DNA of 64,000 nucleotides from the NCBI GenBank assembly GCA_036557785.1, contig DATBGZ010000043.1, positions 78,627-142,626 of the forward strand. The letters run 5' to 3'. Shown here one piece after another: positions 16,754-26,795 of the stretch (position 1 is its first letter; the number at the start of each line of letters is the position of its first letter). Position numbers and translations under genes: made by a program. The stretch is from DATBGZ01 sp036557785. GTDB taxonomy: Bacteria; Actinomycetota; Actinomycetes; Mycobacteriales; Micromonosporaceae. The notes below the pieces were generated by a model, which searched no databases, was not told where the DNA came from, and saw nothing but the letters and a program-made list of their open reading frames with translations.

Positions 16754-18798
16754 CTACTGGCGAAGGTGGGCACCGGTCCGGGTCGCGAGCGTGTGCAGGA
16801 TCGCCGTGCGGCGGGCGCCGATCGTCTCGCTGGTGAGGGTGGCGCCGGGCGCCTGAAGGCTCACGCGCAGGGTGACACAGCGGTGGCCGGCGGGCACCCA
16901 GGAACCGCGGAACTCGTCGACGAACTCGGCCGTGGTCACCAGGGCGTCCCCGTCCCGGGCCGCGGCCTCGATGCTCGCCCAGGTGACGGCGTCCGCGACG
17001 ACGACCGAGAGATCGAACTGCGCGCCCGGCAGCTCCGGCACGGGCACGTACGTGTTGTCACGAGACGCCGCGGCGGCGACCGGGCCGAGGTCGAGCTCCA
17101 GGCAGACCACGTGCGTCGCGTCGAGTCCGGCCAGCCGGCGACACCGCTTGGTCAGCAGCCCGAGCGTGCCGATCGCTGTCCCACCACTGTGGACGGCCAG
17201 CCGAGCCGAGGCGTCCGCCCAGGGCGCGGTCCCGCCGTCGCCGAGACGTACCGGCGCCAGGTGGCCGAGCCGGGTCAGCCGGTCGACGAGACCCTTGCCC
17301 CGGCGGAACAGCAGGGCCCCGTCCGCGCCGGTCATGAGCAGGGCCAGGCTCGTCGACTGCCGGGGCATCGCCTCGAAGCCGTCGTACGGCTCGTAGGCGC
17401 CGCCGTGGACGATGGTGCCGACCTCGAAGATCTCCACAGTGGACGTCCACCGCAGGTTCGCCACGGCCGCCTCGAGCAGGTTCGGCACGAGCGAGGGCCG
17501 CAGGCAGTCGCGATCGGCCATCCCCTCGACGCGTACGGTCGCCTGACTGGACAGACCCGCCGCGGCGAGGAACGCCTCGCTCACCCACGGATAGGTCACC
17601 ACCTCCTGCAGGCCCAGCCGCAGCGCGAGCGTCTCGCGGACCCGCCGTGACACGGGTCGCGTGCGCAGCGAGCGGACCGGCGCGAGTTCGACCGCCAGCG
17701 GAACGACGGGCAGGCTGTCGTAGCCGTGGATCCGCGCGACCTCCTCCACGATGTCGTGCGGGTTCGCGATATCGCCGGTCGACCGCCAGGATGGCGCCGT
17801 GAGCGTGAGCCGGGCGCCGGTCTGTCGGACGCCGAAGCCGAGCCCGCGCAGCGTGCGCGCGACATCGCCCGCGTCGAGCGTGTTACCGATGCGCCGGGCC
17901 AGGAAGTCCAGTCCCACGCTCAGCCTCGCGGGCCGGGTGGGCTCCAGCGTGATGTCCTGCAGCCCGTCCACTGTGGACCCGGGTGCCAGCTGGCCGAGCA
18001 GGTGGAGGAAGAGGTCGATCGCGGCGTCGACGCGCTGCGTGTCGAGGGCCTTCTCGAACCGGGCGGACGCCTGCGTACGCAGGCCGAGCTCCTGCGAGGC
18101 GCGCGACGTACCGGCGTCGCGCGAAAGGTCGCCACCTCCACCACGATCCGCCGGGTCCCCGGTCCGATCGCCGAGGCGGCGCCGCCCATGATGCCGGCCA
18201 GCGCGACCGGGCCGTCCTCGTCGGCGATCACGGGAGTGCGAGGCATCACCTGCACGGTCGCCCCGTCGAGCAGGAGCAGGGGCTGGACGGACCCCGCGCG
18301 TACCGCGCTCAGCGGACCGGCGAGCTGGCCCGCGTCGTAGGCGTGCATGGGCTGCCCCACCGCGAGCATGACGTAGGTGGTCAGGTCGACGGCGAGGTTC
18401 ACGCCGCCCTGCCCGACGCGGACGAGCCGGTCGCGCAACCAGTCGGGCGAGACCGCCTCGCCCTCGCCGAGGTCGAGGGTGAGCGCCGCGAAGCGTTGGC
18501 AGATCTCGGGATCGAGCCGCCCGACCACGGTCTGAACCGGCCCTGGACGCCGGGGTCGGGGCAGCGGTCGCAGCGGTACGTCGAAGATGACGGCGAGCTC
18601 ACGCGCGATGCCGTAGTGGCCCCACAGGTCCGGCCGGTTGGTCAGCGACTTGTTGTCGATCTCCAGAACGGCATCGCCGTCGAGGACCAGGACGTCCTCG
18701 ACCTCCACGGTCTTCAGCGTCAAGGCGTGCGCGAGATCCCGCGGCGCGACGGGCGGCAGGTCGACGTAGTCGGCGACCCAGTCGAGGCTGACTCTCAT
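16754..18798 (-). pseudogene. pheT: Phenylalanyl-tRNA synthetase beta subunit, short atypical form, frameshifted
   Basis: Starts at ATG 18798 (MRVSLDWVADYVDLPP), eight bases after pheS. The segment VLEIDNKSLTNRPDLWGHYG follows almost directly after the N-terminal module, so the roughly 120-residue tRNA-binding OB insertion of normal PheT is missing. B3/4, B5 (PTRPARLSVGLDFLARRIGN onward) and the C-terminal anticodon-binding domain (PGAQFDLSVVVADAVTWASI onward) are present. The frame breaks near 18118-18126 (EVATFRA, then DAGTSRASQELGLRTQASAR in another frame); one extra base would restore about 680 residues. It is probably an accessory PheRS. Either it is inactive or the break is a consensus error. 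Confidence 0.82.
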
Positions 18799-18805
18799 GA
18801 CCGTC

Positions 18806-19858
18806 CTATCGGAACTGTCCGAGCACGCGCAGGTCCGCGTTGTGCATGAGTCGTACGTCGTCGATCCCGTACCGCATCATCACCAGGCGATCCAGGCCCA
18901 CGTTGACGTAGAAGCCCGTCCACACGTCCGGGTCCAGCCCGCCGGCGCGCAGGACGTTCGGGTGTGGGCTGCCACCGGGCATGACCTCCAGCCACCCGAC
19001 ACCCCGGCACGTCCGGCACCCCGCCCCGGCACACACCTGGCACTGCATGTCGATCTCGAAACCTGGCTCCACGAAAGGGAAGTAGCCCGTGCGCATGCGG
19101 GTACGGACCGGCCGGCCAAAGACCGTGTCCAGGATCGTGCTGACCAGGAACTTGCCGGCCGTCAACGGGACGTCGCGGTCGACGATGAGCACCTCGTACT
19201 GGAAGAAGGCGCGCTCGTGCCGGGCATCCGTGCTCTCGTTGCGGTACACCCGGCCCGGGTACACCACCCGCAACGGCGGCTCATGGCGCTGCATGAAGCG
19301 CACGCTCGCGCCGGTCAGGTGCGGGCGCAGGCAGAGCCGCTCGTCGTGATGGGGCTGCTCCGCCAACCAGAACGTGTCCATGCTCTCCCGCGCCGGGTGA
19401 TCCGGCGGGAAGTTCATGTAGTCGAACTCGTAACGCTCCGAGCTGATCTCCGGCCCCTCGTACACCTGGAAGTTCAGAGCCGCGAAGGCGTCGTTGAGGT
19501 CGTACATGAGCTGCACGGTCGGGTGCAGCCCGCCCGCGCGGGTGGCGATCCCGGGCAGCGTCACGTCGAGCGGCCGCGGCAACGCCGGTTCGTCGTCGAG
19601 AAGCTGCTCCGCGCGGCGGTCGAGCAGCTCCGCGAGCTCGCGCTGCAGGTCGTTGACCGCCGCGCCAACGACCTTGCGCGCCGACGCGTCCAGGGCCCCG
19701 ATCCCCCGGCGGATCGCCAGCACCCGCCCCGAGCGACCGAGCAGGTCGCGGCGCAGCTCATCCACCTCCGCCAACCGCGTGGCCAGCTCGACCTTCGCCA
19801 ACGCCGTCGCTCTCAGCCGCGCCACCTGGCTCAGCACAGCATCGCCCGTATCGACCAC
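18806..19858 (-). CDS. pheS: Phenylalanyl-tRNA synthetase alpha subunit (atypical)
   Basis: A 350-residue class II synthetase subunit from GTG 19858. It has an N-terminal coiled-coil region, motif 1 region with TVQLMYDLNDAFAALNFQVY, motif 2 VVYPGRVYRNESTDARHE, and motif 3 near GFYVNVGLDRLVMMRYGIDD. An unusual Cys-rich insert, CQVCAGAGCRTCRGVGW (about residues 288-304), looks like a zinc knuckle found in some non-actinobacterial PheS proteins. It charges tRNA-Phe together with PheT, which here is short and frameshifted. It is likely a second PheRS in the genome, possibly transferred and possibly inhibitor-insensitive (inference). An attenuator-like leader precedes it. Confidence 0.85.
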   Translation of the reverse strand: MVDTGDAVLSQVARLRATALAKVELATRLAEVDELRRDLLGRSGRVLAIRRGIGALDASARKVVGAAVNDLQRELAELLDRRAEQLLDDEPALPRPLDVTLPGIATRAGGLHPTVQLMYDLNDAFAALNFQVYEGPEISSERYEFDYMNFPPDHPARESMDTFWLAEQPHHDERLCLRPHLTGASVRFMQRHEPPLRVVYPGRVYRNESTDARHERAFFQYEVLIVDRDVPLTAGKFLVSTILDTVFGRPVRTRMRTGYFPFVEPGFEIDMQCQVCAGAGCRTCRGVGWLEVMPGGSPHPNVLRAGGLDPDVWTGFYVNVGLDRLVMMRYGIDDVRLMHNADLRVLGQFR

Positions 19859-19883
19859 ACGTCACCCCACGTCCGCTCACGAC

Positions 19884-19937
19884 GGCCTGTCACGCCAGGC
19901 CCTGAGAAGGCAGAAACCCCCGGGTTCGACCGGGGGT
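19884..19937 (-). promoter_or_regulatory. Hairpins in the pheST leader (possible attenuator)
   Basis: Reading toward pheS on the minus strand, the first hairpin is ACCCCCGG-TCGAAC-CCGGGGGT (19937-19916), followed by TTCTGCCTTCTC, a weak pyrimidine tail. The second is GGCCTG-GCGTGA-CAGGCC (19901-19884). The first looks like an intrinsic terminator inside the leader about 60 bases before pheS, which would fit transcription attenuation. I found no T-box consensus and no obvious Phe-rich leader peptide, so the control mechanism is open. Confidence 0.4.
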
Positions 19938-20142
19938 GGCGTCACGCGAGATGTGTCCCTGAGGTCACGTCCTACCCGCGCACGGCGCCCACCGGTCAGC
20001 CCGGGGGCGAGTAAATCGCCGAACGCACGCGGTCACGCCGCCATCCTGCCCGACCGCTCCCGCTGCCCGCAACACCGTTCGCCGTCTCCGTGCACCGCAA
20101 TTCGCGCCGGCCGTTGGGGGCGGACTCCACTAAGGTGCAGGG

Positions 20143-20865
20143 GTGGCTCTGCGGCTGGAAGCGGTGACCTTCGACGTGACCGACACGGCAGCGGTGGCGG
20201 CCTTCTGGGCCGGGCTGCTCGGCCGGGAAGTTCGCACCGAGTCCGGCGGCGCGTTCCTACCGGGCGACAACACCCAGGTCGGGCTTCGTTTCGTCACTTC
20301 CGACACCGAGCACGTCGGCCGGCCGCGGCTGCACCTACACCTCACCAGCAGCAACCTCGAGCACCAGCAGCGAACCGTCGAGATGGCGCTGCGCCTGGGC
20401 GGACGCCACATTGACGTCGGTCAAGGGCATGACGACAAGCACGTCGTGCTGGCCGATCCTGGCGGCAACGAGCTGTGCGTGATCGAGCCAGGCAACAACT
20501 ACCTGGCCGGCACCGGCTACCTCGGCGAAGTCACCTGTGACGGAACCCGTGACGTCGGCCTGTTCTGGCGCGACGCGCTGGGCTGGCCGCTGGTGTGGGA
20601 CCACGACGAGCAGACCGCAGTCCAATCGCCCCTCGGCGGCACCAAGATCTCCTGGGACTCATGGGGCGGACCGTCGGGCAAACCCCAGCACGGAAGGAAC
20701 CGGCAGCGCTTCGACCTGGTCACCGCTGACCCCGCCAGCGAGGCGGAACGACTGGTCTCGCTCGGTGCGACCCGGCTCTCCGCCCTGCCCGATGGCGTCG
20801 CCCTGCCCGACGGCGTCGCCCTGGCCGACCCAGACGGCAACGCATTCGGCCTTCGCTCAGCCTGA
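20143..20865 (+). CDS. VOC-family protein with two glyoxalase-like domains
   Basis: A 240-residue cytosolic protein starting at GTG 20143. Two vicinal-oxygen-chelate modules are visible: residues about 1-115 (VTFDVTDTAAVAAFWAGLLG to DPGGNELCVIEPG) and about 125-240 (GLFWRDALGWPLVWDHDEQT to DPDGNAFGLRSA). This is the common actinobacterial glyoxalase/bleomycin-resistance-like arrangement. The ligand is unknown. Near the C-terminus an 18-base tandem duplication encodes LPDGVA twice. Confidence 0.8.
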   Translation: MALRLEAVTFDVTDTAAVAAFWAGLLGREVRTESGGAFLPGDNTQVGLRFVTSDTEHVGRPRLHLHLTSSNLEHQQRTVEMALRLGGRHIDVGQGHDDKHVVLADPGGNELCVIEPGNNYLAGTGYLGEVTCDGTRDVGLFWRDALGWPLVWDHDEQTAVQSPLGGTKISWDSWGGPSGKPQHGRNRQRFDLVTADPASEAERLVSLGATRLSALPDGVALPDGVALADPDGNAFGLRSA

Positions 20866-21019
20866 GCGTCGGGCCACCGACTCTCAGTACCGTCCATACT
20901 GGTCATCGATCGCTCTCCAGCGCTTCTGCGGCACCCAGTCGCCTCTCGATCTCCTCGGTCGAGGCGGATGTGCCCGGCGGGCAGAGCCAACGGCGGCACG
21001 CTGCGATAGCTTCACGAGC

Positions 21020-24000
21020 GTGAGCTCCGTGCCCAACAATCGGCTGTCGAGTGGCGACGACCTGGCTGACGGCGTCTACGAGCACTTGGTGACGAATGCA
21101 CTGGACACACGACTGGTCGTGGTCGAGCCGGCCCTGGTCCGTCGCGAGGGGCTGGAAGCAGGAGACGCCCACGAGGTTCTGACGAGGCACATCGCCGCGC
21201 TGACCCGCAGAGCCCTGCGCGAGGCCGGTGGCGCTACAGAGGCCGAGAAGGTCGCGAAACAAGTCGAGCGCGCCAACCGAATCGCGGGTGCCATCGCCGA
21301 GATCGCGCCGGAGTCTGTCGACCCCGAGGACCTTGTCGCCGCGTCGCGCGATCTCCTGCTGGCCATCGCGCGGCCACCCGTTGCGCCGGCGGCGCCAATC
21401 TTCCCCCTACGCCCGAGCGTCCCTTTCAGCGAGAGCGCACTGCTCGTCAATGGCCGGGGCCAGCCCCGCATCGGCCACGAGGTCAAGCACGAGCTCGACT
21501 CGGCGGACAGTGTCGACCTGCTCTGCGCCTTCATCAAGACCCGTGGGCTTCTGCTTGTCGAGGACCAAATCCGTGAGCTGACCGACGGGGCGGCAGATTG
21601 CGGGTGATCACGACGACCTACCTGGGCGCGACCGAACGGCGAGCGCTGGACCGGCTCGTGGAGTTGGGCGCGCAGGTCCGGGTCAGCTTCGAGACGCGGA
21701 TAACCCGCCTGCATGCGAAGGCCTGGCTCTTCCGTCGGGCTACCGGGCTCGACACCGCCTACGTTGGCTCCTCCAACCTGTCACATACCGCGCTCGTCGA
21801 CGGTCTGGAGTGGAACGTTCGCCTTTCGGCGGCCGAGCAGCCGCACCTGATCGATACGTTCGCCGCGACCTTCGATCAATACTGGGGTGACCCGACCTTC
21901 GAGCCGTACGAGCCAGGCCGCGACGGGCTCAGGCTCGACGAGGCGCTCCGCGCGGAGCGACGGGGAACGGCGGAACTCCCGCTCGAGATCACGACCCTGG
22001 AAGTCCGACCGTGGGGCTACCAGGCCGAGATCCTCGACGAGCTCGACGCCGAACGGGTTGTGCACGGACGATGGCGCAATCTCGTGGTGATGGCGACCGG
22101 CACAGGCAAGACCGTTGTCGCGGCCCTCGACTATCGGCGGCTGCGTGCAAAGAGGACGGCAGAGTCGTTGCTCTTCGTAGCGCACCGCGAGGAGATCCTG
22201 CGCCAGAGCCGCTCCGTGTTCCGCCAAGTACTCCACGACGGCACCTTCGGTGAGCTCTTTGTCGGCGGATCCGTGCCGAGCCAGTGGCAGTATGTCTTCG
22301 CCTCGGTGCAATCGTTGTCGCGCGTCGAGCTCGATCCCGGGCGCTTCGACATGGTTGTTGTGGACGAGTTCCACCACGCCGAGGCCGACACGTACACGCG
22401 CATACTGAACCACCTGCAACCGGCTGTCCTGTTAGGACTGACAGCGACTCCCGAGCGGTCCGACGGTCGCGACGTCACGACCTGGTTTGGCGGCCACATT
22501 GCCAGCCAACTGCGGCTCTGGGAGGCCTTGGAACGACAGCTGCTCTCGCCGTTCCACTACTTCGGCATCCACGACGACGTGGGCCTTGACCATCTGAGGT
22601 GGCGCCGCCGGCGTGGTTACGACGAGCGCGAGCTGAGCAACCTCTACACGGGCAACCACGCCCGCGTACGGCTCATTCTGGCCGCCCTGCGCGACAAGAT
22701 CTACGACATCGGGTCGATGCGGGCACTGGGTTTCTGCGTAAGCAAGGAGCACGCCCGATTCATGGCGGCCCAGTTCACCCAAGCAGGCATCCCAAGTCTT
22801 GCCGTTACCTCGGACTCGTCGCCACAGCAGAGGCGCGATGCCCGCACGGCGTTGGAGTCGGGCGCAGTAAAGGCACTGTTCACTGTCGACCTTTACAACG
22901 AGGGCGTCGACATCCCGGCCATCGACACCGTGCTGTTCCTTAGGCCAACCGAGAGCGCGACGGTCTTCCTGCAGCAGCTCGGCCGCGGCCTGCGTCTGGC
23001 CGACGGCAAGAGCTGTTTGACCGTGCTCGACTTCGTCGGCGCACAGCACGCCGAGTTCAGATTCGATCTGCGGTACATGGCGCTGATGGGCACGAGCCGA
23101 CACCGCCTGGCCACCGAGATCGAGCAGGGTTTCCCCACCTTGCCCGCCGGCTGCCACATCCAGCTCGACCGAGTTGTCGCGAACCTCGTGCTCGAGAACG
23201 TGCGGCGCAGCCTGCGAGTAAACTGGACGGGCCTCGCAAGCGAACTGCGCCGGCTTGGCCCGCAGACGACTCTGCCTCAATTCCTCAACGAGGTCGGTCT
23301 CGATCTGACGGACCTGTACCGGCCGGGGCGTGGGGGTTGGGCCGGGCTTAGGCGGCTTGCGGGGCTTGACTTGCGGTCGCCGGACGAGGGTGACGAGCCG
23401 CTCGGTAAAGCAATCGGGCGACTGCTACACATCGACGACCCCGAGCGTCTGACCAATCTGCATCGGATCCTGGCCCTCGGAGCAACGCGTCAGACCACGG
23501 CGAGCGCGCGGGAGGACCGCCTGCAGGAGATGCTCCGCGTCGCACTCTACGGTGTGGGCAGCGATGCACCTCATTTGCCTGACTTATCGCGCCACATGTC
23601 GCGGTGTGAGGAGCTCGCCTCCTTGGCGATGCTTCTGGGGGAGCGCATCCACCGAGTCACACGCCCGGTCGACCCCGGAGGCGCCGTGCCACTGCATGTC
23701 CACGCCCGCTACAGCCGCGACGAGGCACTCGCGTCATTCGGCTACAGGGGGCAAATGAGGGAAGGTGTCCGGTGGATCGAGGCTGAGCACGCCGACGTCT
23801 TCTTCGTCACGCTGCGGAAGACGGAGAAGCGCTTCTCCCCCACGACCATGTACGCCGACCGTGCAATCACGCCCGAGTACTTTCAGTGGGAGTCTCAGAG
23901 CCGGACCACCGAGCAGTCGACCACCGGCCAGCGCTACATCCATCACCGCGAACGCGGCTCAAGCGTGCACCTGTTCCTGAGGGAAACGTCGGAATCCGAC

Positions 24001-24144
24001 CGCGCACTTGGCCGACCACCGTATTTGTACGCCGGCCCTCTGTCGTACGTCGAGCACCGCGGCGAACGCCCGATGCGGATCACGTGGAAGCTCGGCTACC
24101 CGCTGCCAGCCGACATCTTCCACTTTGCCAGCGTCGCCGCTTGA
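21020..24144 (+). pseudogene. PLD-DEAD/DEAH helicase-DUF3427 protein, one-base frameshift
   Basis: The likely start is GTG 21020 (VSSVPNNRLSSGDDLADGVY). An N-terminal phospholipase D-like nuclease domain is seen up to and after the break, with RLHAKAWLFRR and VGSSNLSHTA. A superfamily 2 helicase follows: Walker A MATGTGKT, motif II VVDEFHHA, motif III GLTATPERSDG, motif VI QQLGRGLRLADG. The last roughly 330 residues match the DUF3427 pattern. The frame breaks at about 21585-21590 (ELTDGAADCG stop versus GRLRVITTTYLGA); one missing base would restore about 1,041 residues. Such proteins are linked to DNA repair or phage defence. A TIR-domain fragment lies 125 bases downstream. Confidence 0.82.
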
Positions 24145-24268
24145 GCCTGGTCCTCCGTCGTTGTTCTCTACCTGAGTCAACCGTCTGGAGTGGACCATCT
24201 AGTGGACCTCGGGCACAGGACTTCGGCAGCCGCTTCAGCACGGACGTGACCCGCCCGCTTCCCGCGAC

Positions 24269-24655
24269 TTGGGCACGGGGTTGCGGGGCGCGCAGGCGTC
24301 ACCGGATGATGGCGCGGCATCTTCTCTCGCCCGACGATTCCTCGATGGCGGCCAGGTCAACGGGAAGCTATTCCTCAGTTACAGCTCCACTGACCGGGCG
24401 TACGTAGACCGCTTGGTTGACCACCTTCAGAAGCACGGCGTGCCGGTGTGGTACGACCCGGACATCCAGCCGGGGGCGCGGTACGTACAGGTCATCGAGG
24501 ACGCCATCAACCAGTGCTCGGGCGTCATCGTGGTGATGAGCCGCGCGTCGGAGGCGTCCCGTCGGGTCGAGCCCGAGTGTGCCTTCAACCAGAACAAGCC
24601 CGATCGTGCCGCCCCGACGATCGAGGGCGAGACCGTGCTGCTAGAGATCAACTGA
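24269..24655 (+). CDS. TIR-domain protein, probably truncated
   Basis: The frame opens at a poor TTG start (24269) and encodes 128 residues. From about residue 32 it is a clear TIR domain: GKLFLSYSSTDRAYVDRLVD, then HGVPVWYDPDIQPGARYVQV, then VIVVMSRASEASRRVEPECA. The Glu of VEPECAF is at the place of the catalytic NADase Glu (usually in a WxxxE or WVxxE context). The protein stops right after LLEIN, where relatives continue for tens of residues, and the first 30 residues look unrelated. It is probably a remnant or a small TIR effector next to the helicase; start and completeness are uncertain. Confidence 0.6.
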   Translation: MGTGLRGAQASPDDGAASSLARRFLDGGQVNGKLFLSYSSTDRAYVDRLVDHLQKHGVPVWYDPDIQPGARYVQVIEDAINQCSGVIVVMSRASEASRRVEPECAFNQNKPDRAAPTIEGETVLLEIN

Positions 24656-24763
24656 GGCGGTTTCGCCCTCGATCATTCCGGATGGGGGCTACCCGATGGA
24701 GGCCTGGCCCAACCGTCGACGGCGCGCCGATGGCAGCCGCGTTCGACGGATGGATCGGCGGTG

Positions 24764-25423
24764 TCAGTGGATGGAGGCCGTCGCGAGCGCGTTGATGTCG
24801 GCCGAGTCCAGGATGCGCTTGGGCGAGCCGGCGAGCGCGAGCTGGATCATCGCCCGCCCCAGGCGCTGGGTCGTGGTCGCCGAGCGCGGTGCGACCCGCA
24901 GCATCAGCGGCGACAACGGACTTGTGGCCAGGTAGATCGCGCGGTACCAGAACGTACGAGATCGAACTCCGTGCATGGGTTGGATGAACGCGGGTCGCAT
25001 CGCGTACCCATGGAAGGGCAGTGCCAGCAGCGCGTCCTCGGTCTCGCCCTTCACCCGCGCCCACATCATGCGCCCGGTGGTGTCCGTGCCGGCCCCCGAG
25101 ACATACACGAACGTCATCTCATGGTTCGCCTCGGCGAGTGGTCGTGCCACGGCCAGGGTGAGGTCATAGGTGATCCGCCGGTACTGCGCCTCGCCCATGC
25201 CCACGGACGAGACGCCGAGGCAGAAGAAGCAGGCGTGGAACTGGCTCAGCGGCTCGCCGACCCCGGTCAGGTCGGCGGTGACGACCTCGCGGAGCTTCGG
25301 GTGCGCCTGCCCGGTGGGGCGACGCCCGATCGTGAGCACCTCGGTGACCCGTTCGTCGAGCAGGCACTCGCGCAGCACGCCCTGCCCGACCATCCCGGTG
25401 GCGCCGAAGATCAGTACCCGCAC
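24764..25423 (-). CDS. NAD(P)H-binding short-chain epimerase-like protein
   Basis: A 219-residue atypical SDR with MRVLIFGATGMVGQGVLREC at the N-terminus (Rossmann GxxGxxG), TIGRRP after strand 2, VTADLTG, CFFCLGVSSVGM and the YVSGAGTDTTG segment. It resembles the NAD(P)-binding HTATIP2/Tip30-like group annotated as epimerases. No partner gene indicates a pathway; it is followed by a convergent TIR fragment and preceded by a DUF574 methyltransferase gene. Confidence 0.75.
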   Translation of the reverse strand: MRVLIFGATGMVGQGVLRECLLDERVTEVLTIGRRPTGQAHPKLREVVTADLTGVGEPLSQFHACFFCLGVSSVGMGEAQYRRITYDLTLAVARPLAEANHEMTFVYVSGAGTDTTGRMMWARVKGETEDALLALPFHGYAMRPAFIQPMHGVRSRTFWYRAIYLATSPLSPLMLRVAPRSATTTQRLGRAMIQLALAGSPKRILDSADINALATASIH

Positions 25424-25448
25424 GCGTCGATCGTAGTGCCGGTCGGCG

Positions 25449-26267
25449 TCACCGAGGCTTGCGAGCGACCCCGGCGAGGATCACGCTGGCGGCGGGATTG
25501 TCGGCGAACTCGCCCGGTTCGTCCGGGTCCGGGCGCCAGGCGGGTGCCCACGTCAGGCCCGGCTCGACCAGCTCCAGACCCTGGAAGAACCCGGCCACCT
25601 GCTCGCGGGTCCGCAGGCCGAGTGGCGTGGCCGTGCGCTGCTGGTAGAGATCCTTCGTCTGAGCCACGTGACCCTCGTCCAGGTCCTGATCGTCGAGCGT
25701 CACGTGGGTGATCGCGACGTAGCTGCCGGGGGCCAGCGCGCTGGTTAGCCGCGCCACCACGTCGTCCGCCTGCTCGTCATCAGGGACGAAGTGCAGCACC
25801 GCGACGAGCAGCAGCCCCAGTGGTTGGCTGAAGTCGATGAGCTCGCGGACCTGCGGGTTGTCCAGGATCGCCTGCGGGTCGCGCAGGTCGCCCCAGAGCG
25901 CGGTCGCGGTCGGGTTGCCATCCAGGATGTCGATGCTCTCCGATACGGCGACCGGGTCGATGTCCAGGTAGACCACGCGCGAATCGGGGGCGAGCGCCTG
26001 CGCGACCTCGTGCACGTTGCCCTGCGTCGGGATGCCCGAGCCGATGTCGAGGAACTGCCGGATGCCCTGCGCCACGAGGTACGCGACGACCCGGCGCAGG
26101 TAGGCCCGCCCAGCCCGGGTGATCGCCGGGACCTGCGGGAACATCTTCACCATCTTCTCGGCGACTTCGCGATCGGCCGGGAAGTTGTGGATGCCACCGA
26201 GGTGGTAGTCATAGATGCGCGCCGCTGTCGCGGGCTTCGCCCGTCCGTCGTCGGACACCGCCGTCAC
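25449..26267 (-). CDS. DUF574-family SAM-dependent methyltransferase
   Basis: The preferred start is GTG 26267, just after GGGGAGG; ATG 26294 is an alternative. The about 272-residue protein has the family opening ARIYDYHLGGIHNFPADRE, the SAM motif QFLDIGSGIPTQGNVHE, VVYLDIDPVAV and VLHFVPDDE. DUF574 (PF04672) proteins are abundant in streptomycetes and relatives. They often sit near sigma or regulator genes, and their substrates are mostly unknown. Confidence 0.83.
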   Translation of the reverse strand: MTAVSDDGRAKPATAARIYDYHLGGIHNFPADREVAEKMVKMFPQVPAITRAGRAYLRRVVAYLVAQGIRQFLDIGSGIPTQGNVHEVAQALAPDSRVVYLDIDPVAVSESIDILDGNPTATALWGDLRDPQAILDNPQVRELIDFSQPLGLLLVAVLHFVPDDEQADDVVARLTSALAPGSYVAITHVTLDDQDLDEGHVAQTKDLYQQRTATPLGLRTREQVAGFFQGLELVEPGLTWAPAWRPDPDEPGEFADNPAASVILAGVARKPR

Positions 26268-26319
26268 TGCTGCCTCCCCAGGCTCACACGTCACACGATC
26301 ATAAGCCCGGGGTGCTGGC

Positions 26320-26691
26320 TCACGCGGGGGACAGGGCCGCGTCGATCTCGTCCCGGCGGCCGAGGACCAGCGCGTCGAAGACCGCGTCCGGCAGTGGTCG
26401 GCGCTCGCTGAAACGGATGCCGCCCTTGCTCGCGTCGAGGCCCGCGTGGCCCGCGACCACGCCCGCCACGACGCTGCCGCTGAACGGGAAGACCGAGTAG
26501 CCCTGCCTTGTGGCGATGACGCTGATCAGGGGCCGTCCCCGGTAGCGCAGGGCAGCCATCCCGTAGCTCTTGCCCTCCTCGGCCGTCGGCACGAGTTCGA
26601 TCGCCCGCAGTCGGTATCGATCCACGACCGTACGGGCTGGCAGCTCCAGACCGGCGATGTACTCGGTGAGCTCACCCACGCGCGGGATCAT
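26320..26691 (-). CDS. DUF1801/YdhG-like iron-chaperone fold protein
   Basis: Start taken at ATG 26691 (MIPRVGELTEYIAGLELPAR); an upstream start would add six residues. The 123-residue protein shows RLRAIELVPTAEEGKSYGMA, ALRYRGRPLISVIATRQGYS, VFPFSGSVV and a C-terminal GGIRFSERRPLPDAVFDALV. This matches the small frataxin-like DUF1801/YdhG family, whose physiological role is not settled. It is a single gene between a reductase-like gene and a methyltransferase gene. Confidence 0.65.
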   Translation of the reverse strand: MIPRVGELTEYIAGLELPARTVVDRYRLRAIELVPTAEEGKSYGMAALRYRGRPLISVIATRQGYSVFPFSGSVVAGVVAGHAGLDASKGGIRFSERRPLPDAVFDALVLGRRDEIDAALSPA

Positions 26692-26795
26692 CGCACACCC
26701 CACGAGCACGGCGGCCAGGGTCTGGACCAGCCCGTTCCGCGGGCGGGCCGGCCCAGACGCTGCGGGGCCACTGGCCGTGGACCGGGCCGGCGAGG

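Noticed and set aside
16681..16760. ECF41-type promoter in front of the first epimerase gene (15748-16680)
   Set aside because: Neither TGTCACA nor a correctly spaced CGTC is present in this upstream region.
19916..19937. GGTTCGA-like stem-loop as a tRNA T-arm
   Set aside because: There is no acceptor, D or anticodon arm around it; it is a simple hairpin in the pheST leader.
19859..20010. T-box riboswitch before pheS
   Set aside because: No AGGGTGGNACCGCG-type T-box sequence and no specifier-loop arrangement could be found.
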